From Methanobacterium aggregans (lineage in GTDB: Archaea; Methanobacteriota; Methanobacteria; Methanobacteriales; Methanobacteriaceae): a DNA stretch of 64,000 bases. Both the position numbers and the translations under genes were made by a program. The notes below the pieces were generated by a model. It did no database searches. It was not told where the DNA came from and saw only the letters and a list, made by a program, of their open reading frames with translations. Shown piece after piece: positions 27,696 to 36,262 of this stretch. The stretch is from NCBI RefSeq assembly GCF_017874455.1, contig NZ_JAGGLN010000001.1, positions 124,001 through 188,000 of the forward strand. Direction: 5' to 3'. Every line of letters begins with the position of its first letter. The stretch's first letter is position 1.

Positions 27696-29873
27696 ATGAA
27701 ATATGATGATCTTAAAGAATTGGATGAAATTAATAGACAGGTTGCTATAAAGATTAGGAATAATTATAATAAAGAAGAATTGAATATACTCGATTTTTAT
27801 CCAGAGCTGGATTTAAAGCCACCATATACTGGAACTGGTACTAACCTTATAAATCCCATCAAACCTTATCAACTTTTTCCTTTTTTTAAAACAGTTTTAG
27901 TAGATGTACCTCCCATACCTGATGAAGATTTATTTAAAATGCAATATGGATTATCAGTTGAAGAATTAATAGACCTAGAAAGGGAAGGTAAAGTGGCTAT
28001 AAGATTATCTTATCCATATATTAACTATCATAACCTTGAGAATGATTATCTTGATCCTATAATTTCTAGAAGACCTCCATCCGCTCGTGCAAGAGATTTG
28101 AACTATAGCTATCTAATCAATGACAAATTTTTAGAAACATTAGAAAAAGAAGATTTTTTTAAAGGGAAACTATTTGGTTTTGGGAGTGATTTATCATTGG
28201 AAATGGGAATGATAGATCCAATAGCAATTGCATCATATGATATAATGAATGATAGTGGTTCTAATTTTTTTAACTTCGATGAAGAAATATTTGTAAATAA
28301 AGTTAAAAGTAACTGTCAAAAATTAAGCCTTTTAGGATATGGTGATGTAAATAAATTCCTAAGAAAGATGTTAGAGGTAGGTAGTGGTAGACTTGATTGG
28401 GCTTATGTTTATTCCTCATGTTATACCTCTTTTTTAACAGATCCTACTTTTAATTCTCTAGATGGCACGCATCTTGTTAATAATAATGTCAGAGAAGTTC
28501 TTAATGATTTATTTGTTAGAAACAATAGTGGAACCGCATTTAAAGGTATTGTCGATGAAAATGACCCATTTCCATATTATGATGTTGGTAAAATGCTAAC
28601 AGAAGAAATGATTACAGCAACTCCTATTAGTCTGGAGCAATCTAAAGATATTGATTATTCAAACACTATTAAAGCATTGGAACATTTGGAAAATGCAGTA
28701 AATAAAAAAGATATTGAAGAAATAACTGATCGTACTCATGAATTGAAAGCAGAAATTAATGTAGCTAATCAAATAGTCATGGATATGAATTATGCAGCAA
28801 ACAAAGTACCTAAGGGCATATCACGTATAGGATTTAGTATTGGTATGTTAGGATCATTAGCACAAGATCCACATACTCAAAGTTTATCATGGGCGATTAG
28901 TGGTATTATTGGCGGTTTAGGGGAATGTGATGTATTAAAGCCTGCTATTGAGACTTTATTGAAATTTAAAAGAGATAATCATGTCTTATATTTGTATAAT
29001 AACTATGAAAAATATGAAATTAATGAGTATAATTTAGATGGAAGAATTTTAAACCATGATTATCCCTTAAATAATCCTTTAATAGATAAATACAAATATT
29101 ATGACTCCATTTATAAGAAAATACCAATTCTCAGAGTTATGATCGATATAGATACTCGTTTAGTAATAGGAGATGGGCCACATTTAAAAATAAAAGGTCT
29201 TCCCAATGATAAATTAGAAGAGAAAATCCGAGCACAATTTGAAAAAGATTTTCCTAAAGAATTTTGGAAAATAACACATAAGCATTTACGGCTTTATGGA
29301 ATCGCTTACATATTAAGATCTAAGGAAACCTACCATATAATAAATCCTAAATTCATTAAGCCTATTTATGAAAATAATGAATTATTAAGCTATGAATGCA
29401 TAGCTAAGAATGGTAAAAAGCAAGAAATTGAGAAAGAACGTGTTATTTGTATTAATCCATCTAATGAGTATTCAATTGTAGAAGCTTATATTATTTTATT
29501 TGATCAAACATACCCTGATTTAACTCAAAAAGGAATAAGACCTAAATTACTTTATGATACATATTTTGAAAATATGCAAACGGCAAGTAAATCAAAGATA
29601 ACCGACTTTGAAAATACCAAAAAATTATTATTGAAAAGTTTGGAAATACCTGAACATTTTAAAAATGTATACGATAGTGTGCGTGCATTAAATGAACTTG
29701 GGGATCTTCATCGAATGTATAATCGTCATTCTGAAGCTTTAGTATTTTATGAAAGAGCTCAGGATTGTCTTAATGGTAATGCACATAGTAATATTTTAAA
29801 AAAATTTGAATTAGAATTATGCAATAAGATTTTAGAGACTAATAATCATTTATTACGGTTAAATGGAGTATAA
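27696..29873 (+). CDS. hypothetical protein, AT-rich accessory gene
   Basis: A 725-residue protein that I cannot assign. It is soluble-looking, with many Asn, Asp, Tyr and Lys. Residues about 365-430 hold a hydrophobic, Gly-rich part (GFSIGMLGSLAQ, ISGIIGGLGECD). Residues about 475-600 (MIDIDTRLVIGDGPHLKI, LRLYGIAYIL, ERVICINP) faintly resemble the core of phage portal proteins. Residues about 660-690 (ALNELGDLHRMYNRHSEALVFYERA) look like a TPR. The gene is much more A/T-rich than dapL and has no operon partner, which suggests recent transfer. Both domain hints are weak. Confidence 0.6.
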   Translation: MKYDDLKELDEINRQVAIKIRNNYNKEELNILDFYPELDLKPPYTGTGTNLINPIKPYQLFPFFKTVLVDVPPIPDEDLFKMQYGLSVEELIDLEREGKVAIRLSYPYINYHNLENDYLDPIISRRPPSARARDLNYSYLINDKFLETLEKEDFFKGKLFGFGSDLSLEMGMIDPIAIASYDIMNDSGSNFFNFDEEIFVNKVKSNCQKLSLLGYGDVNKFLRKMLEVGSGRLDWAYVYSSCYTSFLTDPTFNSLDGTHLVNNNVREVLNDLFVRNNSGTAFKGIVDENDPFPYYDVGKMLTEEMITATPISLEQSKDIDYSNTIKALEHLENAVNKKDIEEITDRTHELKAEINVANQIVMDMNYAANKVPKGISRIGFSIGMLGSLAQDPHTQSLSWAISGIIGGLGECDVLKPAIETLLKFKRDNHVLYLYNNYEKYEINEYNLDGRILNHDYPLNNPLIDKYKYYDSIYKKIPILRVMIDIDTRLVIGDGPHLKIKGLPNDKLEEKIRAQFEKDFPKEFWKITHKHLRLYGIAYILRSKETYHIINPKFIKPIYENNELLSYECIAKNGKKQEIEKERVICINPSNEYSIVEAYIILFDQTYPDLTQKGIRPKLLYDTYFENMQTASKSKITDFENTKKLLLKSLEIPEHFKNVYDSVRALNELGDLHRMYNRHSEALVFYERAQDCLNGNAHSNILKKFELELCNKILETNNHLLRLNGV

Positions 29874-30370
29874 ACACCTTTTTGACCACTAACGAAACCA
29901 CAAATGAAAGGAAAAAGAACTAAGTACTGGATGAAATATATTATATTATAAATGTATCCTACAAATTACCGTTTTGTTAGGTGCTGGATGTGGACGCAAA
30001 CTCTCGTTCTTAGGTGTCTATTTTAAGTTTTAAATGTATAAATATTATTTAATTTACTCATACCCCGGCCTATATACAAATTACATACCTTATTATTCAT
30101 TACATACTCCCTATCCCCTTAAAAACTGCTGATTTTATATAATATTTTAATATACCTTGGTATACTTAAAAATCAAAACATTATTTTTTATAATTTATTT
30201 AATATGTTTTTATTAGTTATTTAAAAGAAGAAACCATCCCGGAGTTAAAATTAGAATTATATGGACATTAATTTTAAATATTTTATTTTCATGTTTTTAA
30301 TTCATTTAAAAAATAAGAAGGCTTTTAAAAAAGAAAAATTGATTTGAGATTATAATACTGATTAAACCAT
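29874..30370. other. intergenic region between convergent genes
   Basis: No gene in 497 bases. It contains the palindrome TATACCTTGGTATA at 30151-30164 and A/T-rich text with several T runs. Both flanking genes end here. Confidence 0.4.
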
Positions 30371-31027
30371 TCAGCTCGTCTTGGTCACAGTGCCCATACC
30401 ATTAATCTGTTTTTTCAAGGTTGGATTGCCCAAATACTTTATTGAACCTCCTCCATTAACAATGGCATTGAGTGTGCTTGCAACGTTCACGATGGCTGAA
30501 CCTCCACCGTTGATTGTAACGGTTGCGGTTTGTGTCTTCAGATCATGTGCGTTGATGGAACCTGCTCCATTCACGGTTGCAGTGTGGTCCGTTGATGTAC
30601 CTGCAAGGTACAAGGTACCTGCATCCACAGTGCTTGTGATTTTGCTGGTGCTGAGGCCAGTTACGTTACCTTCACAATTTCCATGGAGCGCAACACTGTC
30701 CAGACTTTTGAGCGTTAATTTGAACTTCACAGCCCCGTTGCTGGCAGAGTTCAGGTTGTTTATGACCAGTGCATTTCCAGAAACCTGAGTGTTGATCTTG
30801 GACATCATGCTGCTGTCAGCCTCAATCGTGAATGAATCTGTATCACCCTGCTGGATGATCAGGGTTCCAGGACCGTTCATGACAACCGATGTAACCCCCT
30901 GAACATTTGTCTGGTTTGCAGAGCCTGTGCTCTGATTTCCGGACTGATTGCCTTGATTCACGCATCCTGACGCTGCCACAACAAGACAGATCAGCACTCC
31001 CAAAATAACATAATAACTTTTCTTCAA
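30371..31027 (-). CDS. lipoprotein with GIN (DUF2807) domain
   Basis: A 218-residue exported protein. A signal peptide ends in the lipobox VAASGC, with C22 as the likely lipid-bearing residue. A Gln/Asn/Ser-rich linker follows, then a head GIN (DUF2807) domain from about residue 45 to the end. It has repeated short beta turns such as VNGAGSINAH, INGGGSAI and VNGGGSIKYL. The family is likely an extracytoplasmic beta-solenoid of unknown role. The start is TTG, with GGAGGGGAT about nine bases upstream. Confidence 0.82.
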   Translation of the reverse strand: MKKSYYVILGVLICLVVAASGCVNQGNQSGNQSTGSANQTNVQGVTSVVMNGPGTLIIQQGDTDSFTIEADSSMMSKINTQVSGNALVINNLNSASNGAVKFKLTLKSLDSVALHGNCEGNVTGLSTSKITSTVDAGTLYLAGTSTDHTATVNGAGSINAHDLKTQTATVTINGGGSAIVNVASTLNAIVNGGGSIKYLGNPTLKKQINGMGTVTKTS

Positions 31028-31350
31028 GCAATAATCCCCTCCTCTTTTTTTACTTAATCCAAAGGATTAACCTAAAATTTCATTTTAATTTAATGCAGGG
31101 CATATGAGAACCATTTAAAGATAAATGACACCCAAACGCCGTTATTACTAATTATAATTAAGTAATAATTGAGTATATAATCCTTTCAGAACAAGAACAA
31201 ATATAAAAGCTTAAATAGTAACCATGGAATTTAGATTTTCAGAGAAAAGATTTGGAAGGTTTTATTTTTTGATATTTTAAGAGATATTTTTTATTTTCTG
31301 AAATAAAATGTTAAATGGATGTAATAATGATTTTTTTTCATATGATTTGT
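31028..31350. other. control region of the GIN lipoprotein, then MFS 3' spacer
   Basis: No gene in 323 bases. A 27-base near-perfect palindrome lies at 31142-31168, with half-sites TTATTACT and AGTAATAA flanking AATTATAATT. It is about 120 bases upstream of the lipoprotein start and looks like an operator. Confidence 0.4.
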
Positions 31351-32733
31351 TTATCCAGTTTCTGCTTTTTTCAAGGTTGCAATTTGTGCAGCCCTGTTTT
31401 TAAGTCCCAGTGCTATGAAGAACATTCCGATGGCCACAACTGCTATGAGTATGTATGCAGATGAGTAACCTGCAAATGTGCCGGCCTGTGATGCTATAAC
31501 ACCACCTACAAATGCCCCTCCAACAAGCTGCCCTGCACTGGCATTCAGGTTTATTATGGCCTGACCTGCAGCACGCTGGCTTGCAGGACTTTCAGCAAGC
31601 ATTATGTAACGCAGGGGAGATCCAAGAACCGTGCTCAAACCAACCCCGGTGATAATTCCAGACACTATGAAAAGGTAGAAATTACCTGCAAACAAGGCGA
31701 ACATGAGGAGTCCGACCACTATTAAAATGGAACCAACCACCATAACTGCCTTGTAACCGTAGCTGTCAAGAAGACGCCCCACAATTGGTGCAGCTACTCC
31801 AAGGGCAATGATGAGGGGCAGAACCATAAGGCTGGCCTGGGATGTTGAAAATGACAGTGCAATCACAGCGAAGGCTGGTAAAAATACAATTGCGGACTGG
31901 CAAAATCCGGTTCCAACTGCTATACCTGTTGCAAGTTTAACCTCCATTTTTGAGAGAAGATCCACTTGGATCACAGGGTCAAAGGCTTTATTCTCTATCT
32001 TCAAGAGTACAGGTAAGAGGATCACTGCCAGGATAAGGAAAGGAAGTACATTCATGGACATTAAACTTGATGTGAAGTGGCTGGTGTTGATCTGGTTCAT
32101 TCCGTAGGCAAGGCTTGCAACGAGAACGGTAAGAACTGCAGCACCGTAGAGATCGAATTTTGGAACGTTTTCCTTGTGTGTTTCAGGCAGTACAATGAAG
32201 CTTGCAAGTATTATGGCTGCAGCTATTGGGATGTTGATGATGAAAAGCCACTGCCATCCGTATTTAAGGAGTACAGCTCCAAGAATTGGTCCCAGAACTC
32301 CTGAAATTCCCCAGACAGAACCGATTATTCCCAGGGCACTTCCACGTTTCTCTGGCGGGAAGGTGTCACCTATAAATGCACTTGCAACAGGGAATATTCC
32401 ACCTGCACCGAAGCCCTGAACTGCACGCCCTATTATCACCATGCTGAAGGAACCTGAAGAAACAGTTATCACAGAGCCAACTGCAAAGAGGAGAACGTCA
32501 AGGACGTAAACCTTTCTTCTACCATAGTTATCGGACATCTTGGCCATGACTGGGGTTCCGATCATGAAAAACAGGAGGTAAATTGCGAATATCCAGGATA
32601 CTGCCCTTGCATCCACTAGGAAGTAGTTCTGGATTGCAGGCAGTGCTGGACCTATGATCCCAATGTCCAGGGAACCCATGAACACACCTGCAAATAAGAG
32701 TGCCAGAATTCGGTTCCTGTCTTTGTTGTTCAT
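31351..32733 (-). CDS. MFS transporter, DHA2 (EmrB/QacA) type
   Basis: A 460-residue major facilitator protein with about 14 hydrophobic segments, the size and layout of proton-driven drug exporters. Seen are FMGSLDIGIIGPALPAI in TM1, KMSDNYGRRKVY (motif A, loop 2-3), GRAVQGFGAGGIFPVASAFIGD, and VWGISGVLGPILGAVL (motif C). The frame opens at TTG 32751, but ATG 32733 fits the family start; no clear ribosome site is present. The substrate is unknown. It is convergent with nothing and divergent from the cas region. Confidence 0.88.
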   Translation of the reverse strand: MNNKDRNRILALLFAGVFMGSLDIGIIGPALPAIQNYFLVDARAVSWIFAIYLLFFMIGTPVMAKMSDNYGRRKVYVLDVLLFAVGSVITVSSGSFSMVIIGRAVQGFGAGGIFPVASAFIGDTFPPEKRGSALGIIGSVWGISGVLGPILGAVLLKYGWQWLFIINIPIAAAIILASFIVLPETHKENVPKFDLYGAAVLTVLVASLAYGMNQINTSHFTSSLMSMNVLPFLILAVILLPVLLKIENKAFDPVIQVDLLSKMEVKLATGIAVGTGFCQSAIVFLPAFAVIALSFSTSQASLMVLPLIIALGVAAPIVGRLLDSYGYKAVMVVGSILIVVGLLMFALFAGNFYLFIVSGIITGVGLSTVLGSPLRYIMLAESPASQRAAGQAIINLNASAGQLVGGAFVGGVIASQAGTFAGYSSAYILIAVVAIGMFFIALGLKNRAAQIATLKKAETG

Positions 32734-32823
32734 GGATAAATTAATTGACAATGTTATTAAAGAAATCTTCTATTTTGTTTTTTGATTCTATTTCAGTTTT
32801 ATAAGGAAAGAATTAACTGATTG

Positions 32824-32912
32824 ACATTAATCCTAAAATAGTCTGATTTTAAATAAATGATAATTACATGATTAAAATTATTATTTCAATCCTAAGATAG
32901 TCTTATTATTAT
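32824..32912 (-). CRISPR. degenerate two-repeat CRISPR-like unit (putative crRNA-like regulator)
   Basis: On the minus strand, two copies related to the main array repeat flank a 29-base spacer-like core (32854-32882). The upstream copy (32883-32912) is degenerate but keeps the crRNA handle region (GGATTGAAAT; main array GGATTGAAAG). The downstream copy (32824-32853) keeps 23 consecutive bases of the main repeat and has lost its last seven. The core begins AATAATTTTAATCATG, matching AATAAATTTAATCATG at 33003-33018 except at position 6. A repeat-spacer-repeat unit aimed at the adjacent cas promoter is the layout of CreA/CreR RNAs. Transcription is not shown. Confidence 0.65.
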
Positions 32913-32989
32913 TTTCTATCTTTTTTGCACTTAATAACATTTAATTTTTTTATTTAATTTTTACCCAAAAATATTTATTACTATTTCAA

Positions 32990-33021
32990 CATATATACTC
33001 CTAATAAATTTAATCATGCAA
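32990..33021 (+). promoter_or_regulatory. TATA box with pseudo-spacer target and CCT PAM
   Basis: A CATATATAC TATA box (32990-32998) is followed at once by CCT (33000-33002) and the 16-base match to the degenerate unit's spacer (33003-33018). The expected transcription start is about 33020. Cascade bound here would sit between TATA box and start site and should block transcription toward cas8. CCW is a known PAM of the related Clostridioides difficile I-B system. Confidence 0.5.
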
Positions 33022-33038
33022 AAAATGAGATAAATTAA

Positions 33039-33113
33039 ATGAAAAAAGTGGTTATAACAATCAATTTACAATATGTTGTAAAAATTATACTTAACATTAC
33101 ACTATGTCACTAA
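33039..33113 (+). CDS. possible small ORF downstream of the target promoter
   Basis: A 24-codon frame starting MKKVVITINLQYVV, basic then hydrophobic, ending at TAA 33111-33113. It begins about 20 bases after the expected start site. An even smaller frame ATG AGA TAA is at 33025-33033. Neither has a strong ribosome site. Either could be a CreT-like toxin element repressed by the crRNA-like unit, or chance. Low confidence. Confidence 0.2.
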   Translation: MKKVVITINLQYVVKIILNITLCH

Positions 33114-33128
33114 TTTGTGAACAATAAA

Positions 33129-33140
33129 CATTTATATACT
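33129..33140 (+). promoter_or_regulatory. second TATA box before cas8
   Basis: TTTATATACTC at about 33131-33141 is a good methanogen TATA box. It would start transcription near 33160, just upstream of the cas6 remnant and about 120 bases before cas8. It may be the basal cas promoter. Confidence 0.4.
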
Positions 33141-33183
33141 CGAACTGATTATTATTATTTAGAAAATCATCGTTATGATTAAC

Positions 33184-33266
33184 ATGAGATTAAATCTTCT
33201 GGAATTCTTGTATGATTGTGGATTGGGGAAAAGAACAGTATGGGATTGGGATAATCGAAATTAATG
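33184..33266 (+). pseudogene. cas6: remnant of a cas6 3' end
   Basis: The sequence at 33184-33250 aligns with the 3' end of the intact cas6 (39125-39195). The stretch from TATGATTGTGGA to AACAGTATGGGATT is nearly identical apart from one deleted C and one substitution. In the original frame it reads RLNLLEFLYDCGLG, matching RLLDFMYDCGLGEKNS of Cas6, then the deletion shifts it. This is the Gly-rich loop of a lost Cas6. It lies exactly where cas6 stands in many I-B loci, directly before cas8. Confidence 0.75.
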
Positions 33267-33280
33267 GAAATGGTGATAAA

Positions 33281-34639
33281 ATGGTTGAGGGAGTAATATA
33301 TGAATTTACGGGAAATCCTTTTGTGGATGCGGGAATTTGGGCTTTAAGTAGATGGGTTGATAAAAAACCCGAAGAACTAAATGAAGATGACTTAAAAGGT
33401 ATTATTGATGACATAATTTATGTTTATTTAAATAAAGCATGGTCTAAAAACTTATTTTCAGTTTTTCCGAACAACCCTCTTACTAATCCTGCCGTAAAAG
33501 ATAAAAAAGAACGTTATTCAAAATTTTTAATGGAATTAATAGAAAAAATAGAGGTTTCAGAAGCATCCGGTGATTGTATATCTTGTGGTCGAAGAAATAG
33601 GGTTGAAAGATGGGGTAAAGATAAGATACCATTGACGGGTTCAAAGAAATTTGTAAATTATTTTTCTTATGCCACAGATGGTGCTGATTATTGTCCAGCA
33701 TGTACATTTGCAGTCCAATTTGTTCCTATTGTGATGTATGCATGCGGAAACATGCTACTCCTTCATTCAAATTCTGAAAAAGTAATGAAATACTGGTCTA
33801 AAAGAACTGTTGAAAACGTGAAAAAACAGATTGTAGCAAGAGAATTTACAGGATGCTTCAACGAAGGGTATAAAAACCCTATCAATGCTCTTTTTCATGT
33901 AATTCAAGATGTAATTTTGCATTATAATGAAAGGTGGTATCTTGAAAAGCCTTCAATAGATTTTTATCATTTTACTAATTACAATCAGGGTCCTGATTTG
34001 AATATATATCATGTTCCAACTTCAGTTTTCACATTCTTGGCTTATATTCCTCAGCATGAAAAATATTTTGACTGGTTAAAGGTAGTGAGAAGAGGATACA
34101 GGTATGTAAATTGGGAAAAGATAAAAGAAGAAGGAGACTACAAAAACAACCCAAATCTTGTTTATAACAATCTTTTAAATGGAAAATCAATCATTGGATT
34201 TTTTATAGATAGAAAAAACAAGGAAGCGATAGGAGGATGGGATTTAATTAAAAATTATCTTTTAGAGGTGCGAAATATGGATGAAAAAAGGATAAACACA
34301 ATAAAAAAAATTGGAGACGAACTTGCAGATTATATAGAAACCGCTGAGGATATTAAAACTCTGAAAAAGCTTGAAACAGCCAGTAATTACAAAAATTATC
34401 GTAACATACTAAGAATTGTTATTAAAAAGAGAATAGAAAACGGTATTGAAGATCCATTGTTCACATTTGATGATTACGTGAACTACCTTTTCCCTGAGGG
34501 TAGTTTAACATGGAGAGAAACTCAAGACTTGATTTTATTTAGAATATACGAAAAATTACAGTTTTGGATAATTCAACAGGGAAAACAAGATGAAATAGTA
34601 ACATCATTGGAATTAGAAGAATCTCAAGAGGAGGAATAA
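33281..34639 (+). CDS. cas8: CRISPR-associated Cas8 (Cst1, CXXC-CXXC, type I-B)
   Basis: A 452-residue large Cascade subunit of the Cst1 (Cas8a1/b, Tneap) family, which recognises the PAM. The N-terminus VIYEFTGNPFVDAGIWALSRW and the two zinc pairs C99-x2-C102 and C138-x2-C141 define the family. The frame is open to 33212, but those 23 codons are the frame-shifted cas6 remnant. ATG 33281 has GGTGAT seven bases upstream and matches the family start. The gene is A/T-rich, like cas7 to cas6. The cas7 ATG follows after one base. Confidence 0.9.
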   Translation: MVEGVIYEFTGNPFVDAGIWALSRWVDKKPEELNEDDLKGIIDDIIYVYLNKAWSKNLFSVFPNNPLTNPAVKDKKERYSKFLMELIEKIEVSEASGDCISCGRRNRVERWGKDKIPLTGSKKFVNYFSYATDGADYCPACTFAVQFVPIVMYACGNMLLLHSNSEKVMKYWSKRTVENVKKQIVAREFTGCFNEGYKNPINALFHVIQDVILHYNERWYLEKPSIDFYHFTNYNQGPDLNIYHVPTSVFTFLAYIPQHEKYFDWLKVVRRGYRYVNWEKIKEEGDYKNNPNLVYNNLLNGKSIIGFFIDRKNKEAIGGWDLIKNYLLEVRNMDEKRINTIKKIGDELADYIETAEDIKTLKKLETASNYKNYRNILRIVIKKRIENGIEDPLFTFDDYVNYLFPEGSLTWRETQDLILFRIYEKLQFWIIQQGKQDEIVTSLELEESQEEE

Positions 34640-34640
34640 A

Positions 34641-35639
34641 ATGTCAAAAACAGTAGTTGGATTCATGTTGGTAGACGCACCACATTCAGCGTTAAATAAT
34701 GCTGGTTCAGATGCAGGAGATAGAACAGATAACATTGTAAGGGTTAAATCGATCCGAAGGGGAAGGAAGGTTTATCCGTATGTTTCAGGACAAGCTTTGA
34801 GGTACTGGTGGAGGGACACTTTGGCTCAAAAATGTGGATGGAAATTATCTCCAATAGAACGTGAGAAAAAAATTGCTTTCACAAGTGCAAATCCCATTGA
34901 ATATGACGATGATGATGTTTTTGGATACATGAGGGCTTTGAAAGCTAAAGAAGGAGGAACAGTAACAAGAATATCTCCTTTGAAAAACTCACCATTAATC
35001 TCAGTTATAGGACAAATCCCAACTCAAGATTTTGGTGTTATGGCTCGTCATGAAGGTAATCCTGTACCTTATGAGCATGAATTTTATTCAACAGTTCTTA
35101 AAGGAATATTCTCTATTGATCTTGATAGTTTAGGTGTATTTTATGCAACTGAGAAAACGGGTTACAAGAACATGCATCCAAAACTTGAGGAGATAGCTGA
35201 AGAACAGGGTTTATCCCATGAAGAAGAAACTAAAAAATGGGTAATGCCTGTGGATGTAAGAACAAAAAGAGCTCAAGATGTAATTAAAGTTCTTCCGAAT
35301 TTACAGGGTGGAGCCAAATTAACTTCTCATCTAACGGATGTATCTCCAAAATTCATAGTCGTAGCTGCAATTGATGGCGGCAACCACATATTCATGAACA
35401 TAGCAAAAGAAGAAGATGGAGAAGCCGTGATTGACATTGAAGCACTTAAAGAAGTTGTAACTGAATACAAGGATTCTATACTTACAGATGTTTACATAGG
35501 TCGTAGAAAAGGATTCATGGATGAGTTAGAAGAACCTCTTGAAAAATTAGCCGGAGAAAACGGTAAAATACACGTAGGAACAATCAAAGAAGCTGTTGAT
35601 CAGTTTTCAAATAAAATTCCCGAGCTGATGAAAGAATGA
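34641..35639 (+). CDS. cas7: CRISPR-associated Cas7 (Cst2/DevR family, type I-B)
   Basis: A 332-residue backbone subunit of Cascade that polymerises along the crRNA and kinks it every sixth base. The family motif VSGQALRYWWRDTLA is at about residues 48-62. The N-terminal VVGFMLVDAPHSALNNAG and RTDNIVRVKSIRRG are typical of Cst2. GAGGAGG lies directly before the ATG, inside the cas8 end. It overlaps cas5 by four bases (ATGA). Confidence 0.92.
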   Translation: MSKTVVGFMLVDAPHSALNNAGSDAGDRTDNIVRVKSIRRGRKVYPYVSGQALRYWWRDTLAQKCGWKLSPIEREKKIAFTSANPIEYDDDDVFGYMRALKAKEGGTVTRISPLKNSPLISVIGQIPTQDFGVMARHEGNPVPYEHEFYSTVLKGIFSIDLDSLGVFYATEKTGYKNMHPKLEEIAEEQGLSHEEETKKWVMPVDVRTKRAQDVIKVLPNLQGGAKLTSHLTDVSPKFIVVAAIDGGNHIFMNIAKEEDGEAVIDIEALKEVVTEYKDSILTDVYIGRRKGFMDELEEPLEKLAGENGKIHVGTIKEAVDQFSNKIPELMKE

Positions 35640-36253
35640 AAGCATTAAGAGTTCTGATTAAAGGTTGGGTAACATCTTTCAGGTACCCGGCCTTTATCAG
35701 TGGTTTCCAACCAACTCTGCCAGTTCCACCATTGAGCACAATATATGGATTGATATCTGCTGCTAAAGGAGAACTTGTTACTCCAGAAGACCTTTCAGTT
35801 GGATACATCTTTAAACACAATGGAAAGGCAGTGGATCTTGAAACGATTTATGAATTATCTGGATTGAAAGGCAAATCAAACGTTATAAAAAGGGAGTTTT
35901 TAGTGGATCCTGAGATCTACCTTTATTTAGATGATCTAGATTACAAAAAATATTTTGAACACCCCTATTACCCAATGTTACTGGGGCGTTCAACAGATCT
36001 TGTGAATATCACTGAAATTAAAGAAGTAGAACTTGAAGAGAAAAGCAATGTAAAAATTGGAAAAACCATTTTACCATTTGGTTTAAATGGTGCTTATGGA
36101 ACCATTCAGGCATTGCCAAGTCATTTTACAGATACAATACCAAGAAAAGCAACAGGTACAAAGCCTTTCATATTGATGGATCAATTTTTTGAATATTCAG
36201 ATGAATGTCCCTATGATGAAGAAATGGATTGGGGAGTTTGGTTCCATAAATAG
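35636..36253 (+). CDS. cas5: CRISPR-associated Cas5 (Cas5t, type I-B)
   Basis: A 205-residue Cascade subunit that caps the crRNA 5' handle. The diagnostic RAMP N-terminus is LRVLIKGWVTSFRYPAFISGFQPTLPVPPLSTIYGLISAAKGE. The overlap with cas7 and the adjoining cas3 show one transcript. The handle it must bind (ATTGAAAG/C) differs at its last base between array regions. Confidence 0.92.
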   Translation: MKALRVLIKGWVTSFRYPAFISGFQPTLPVPPLSTIYGLISAAKGELVTPEDLSVGYIFKHNGKAVDLETIYELSGLKGKSNVIKREFLVDPEIYLYLDDLDYKKYFEHPYYPMLLGRSTDLVNITEIKEVELEEKSNVKIGKTILPFGLNGAYGTIQALPSHFTDTIPRKATGTKPFILMDQFFEYSDECPYDEEMDWGVWFHK

Positions 36254-36262
36254 GTGTTTAAA

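Noticed and set aside
33212..33280. N-terminal extension of cas8 from ATG 33212
   Set aside because: These codons are the frame-shifted cas6 remnant, and the downstream ATG 33281 has a better ribosome site and the family N-terminus.
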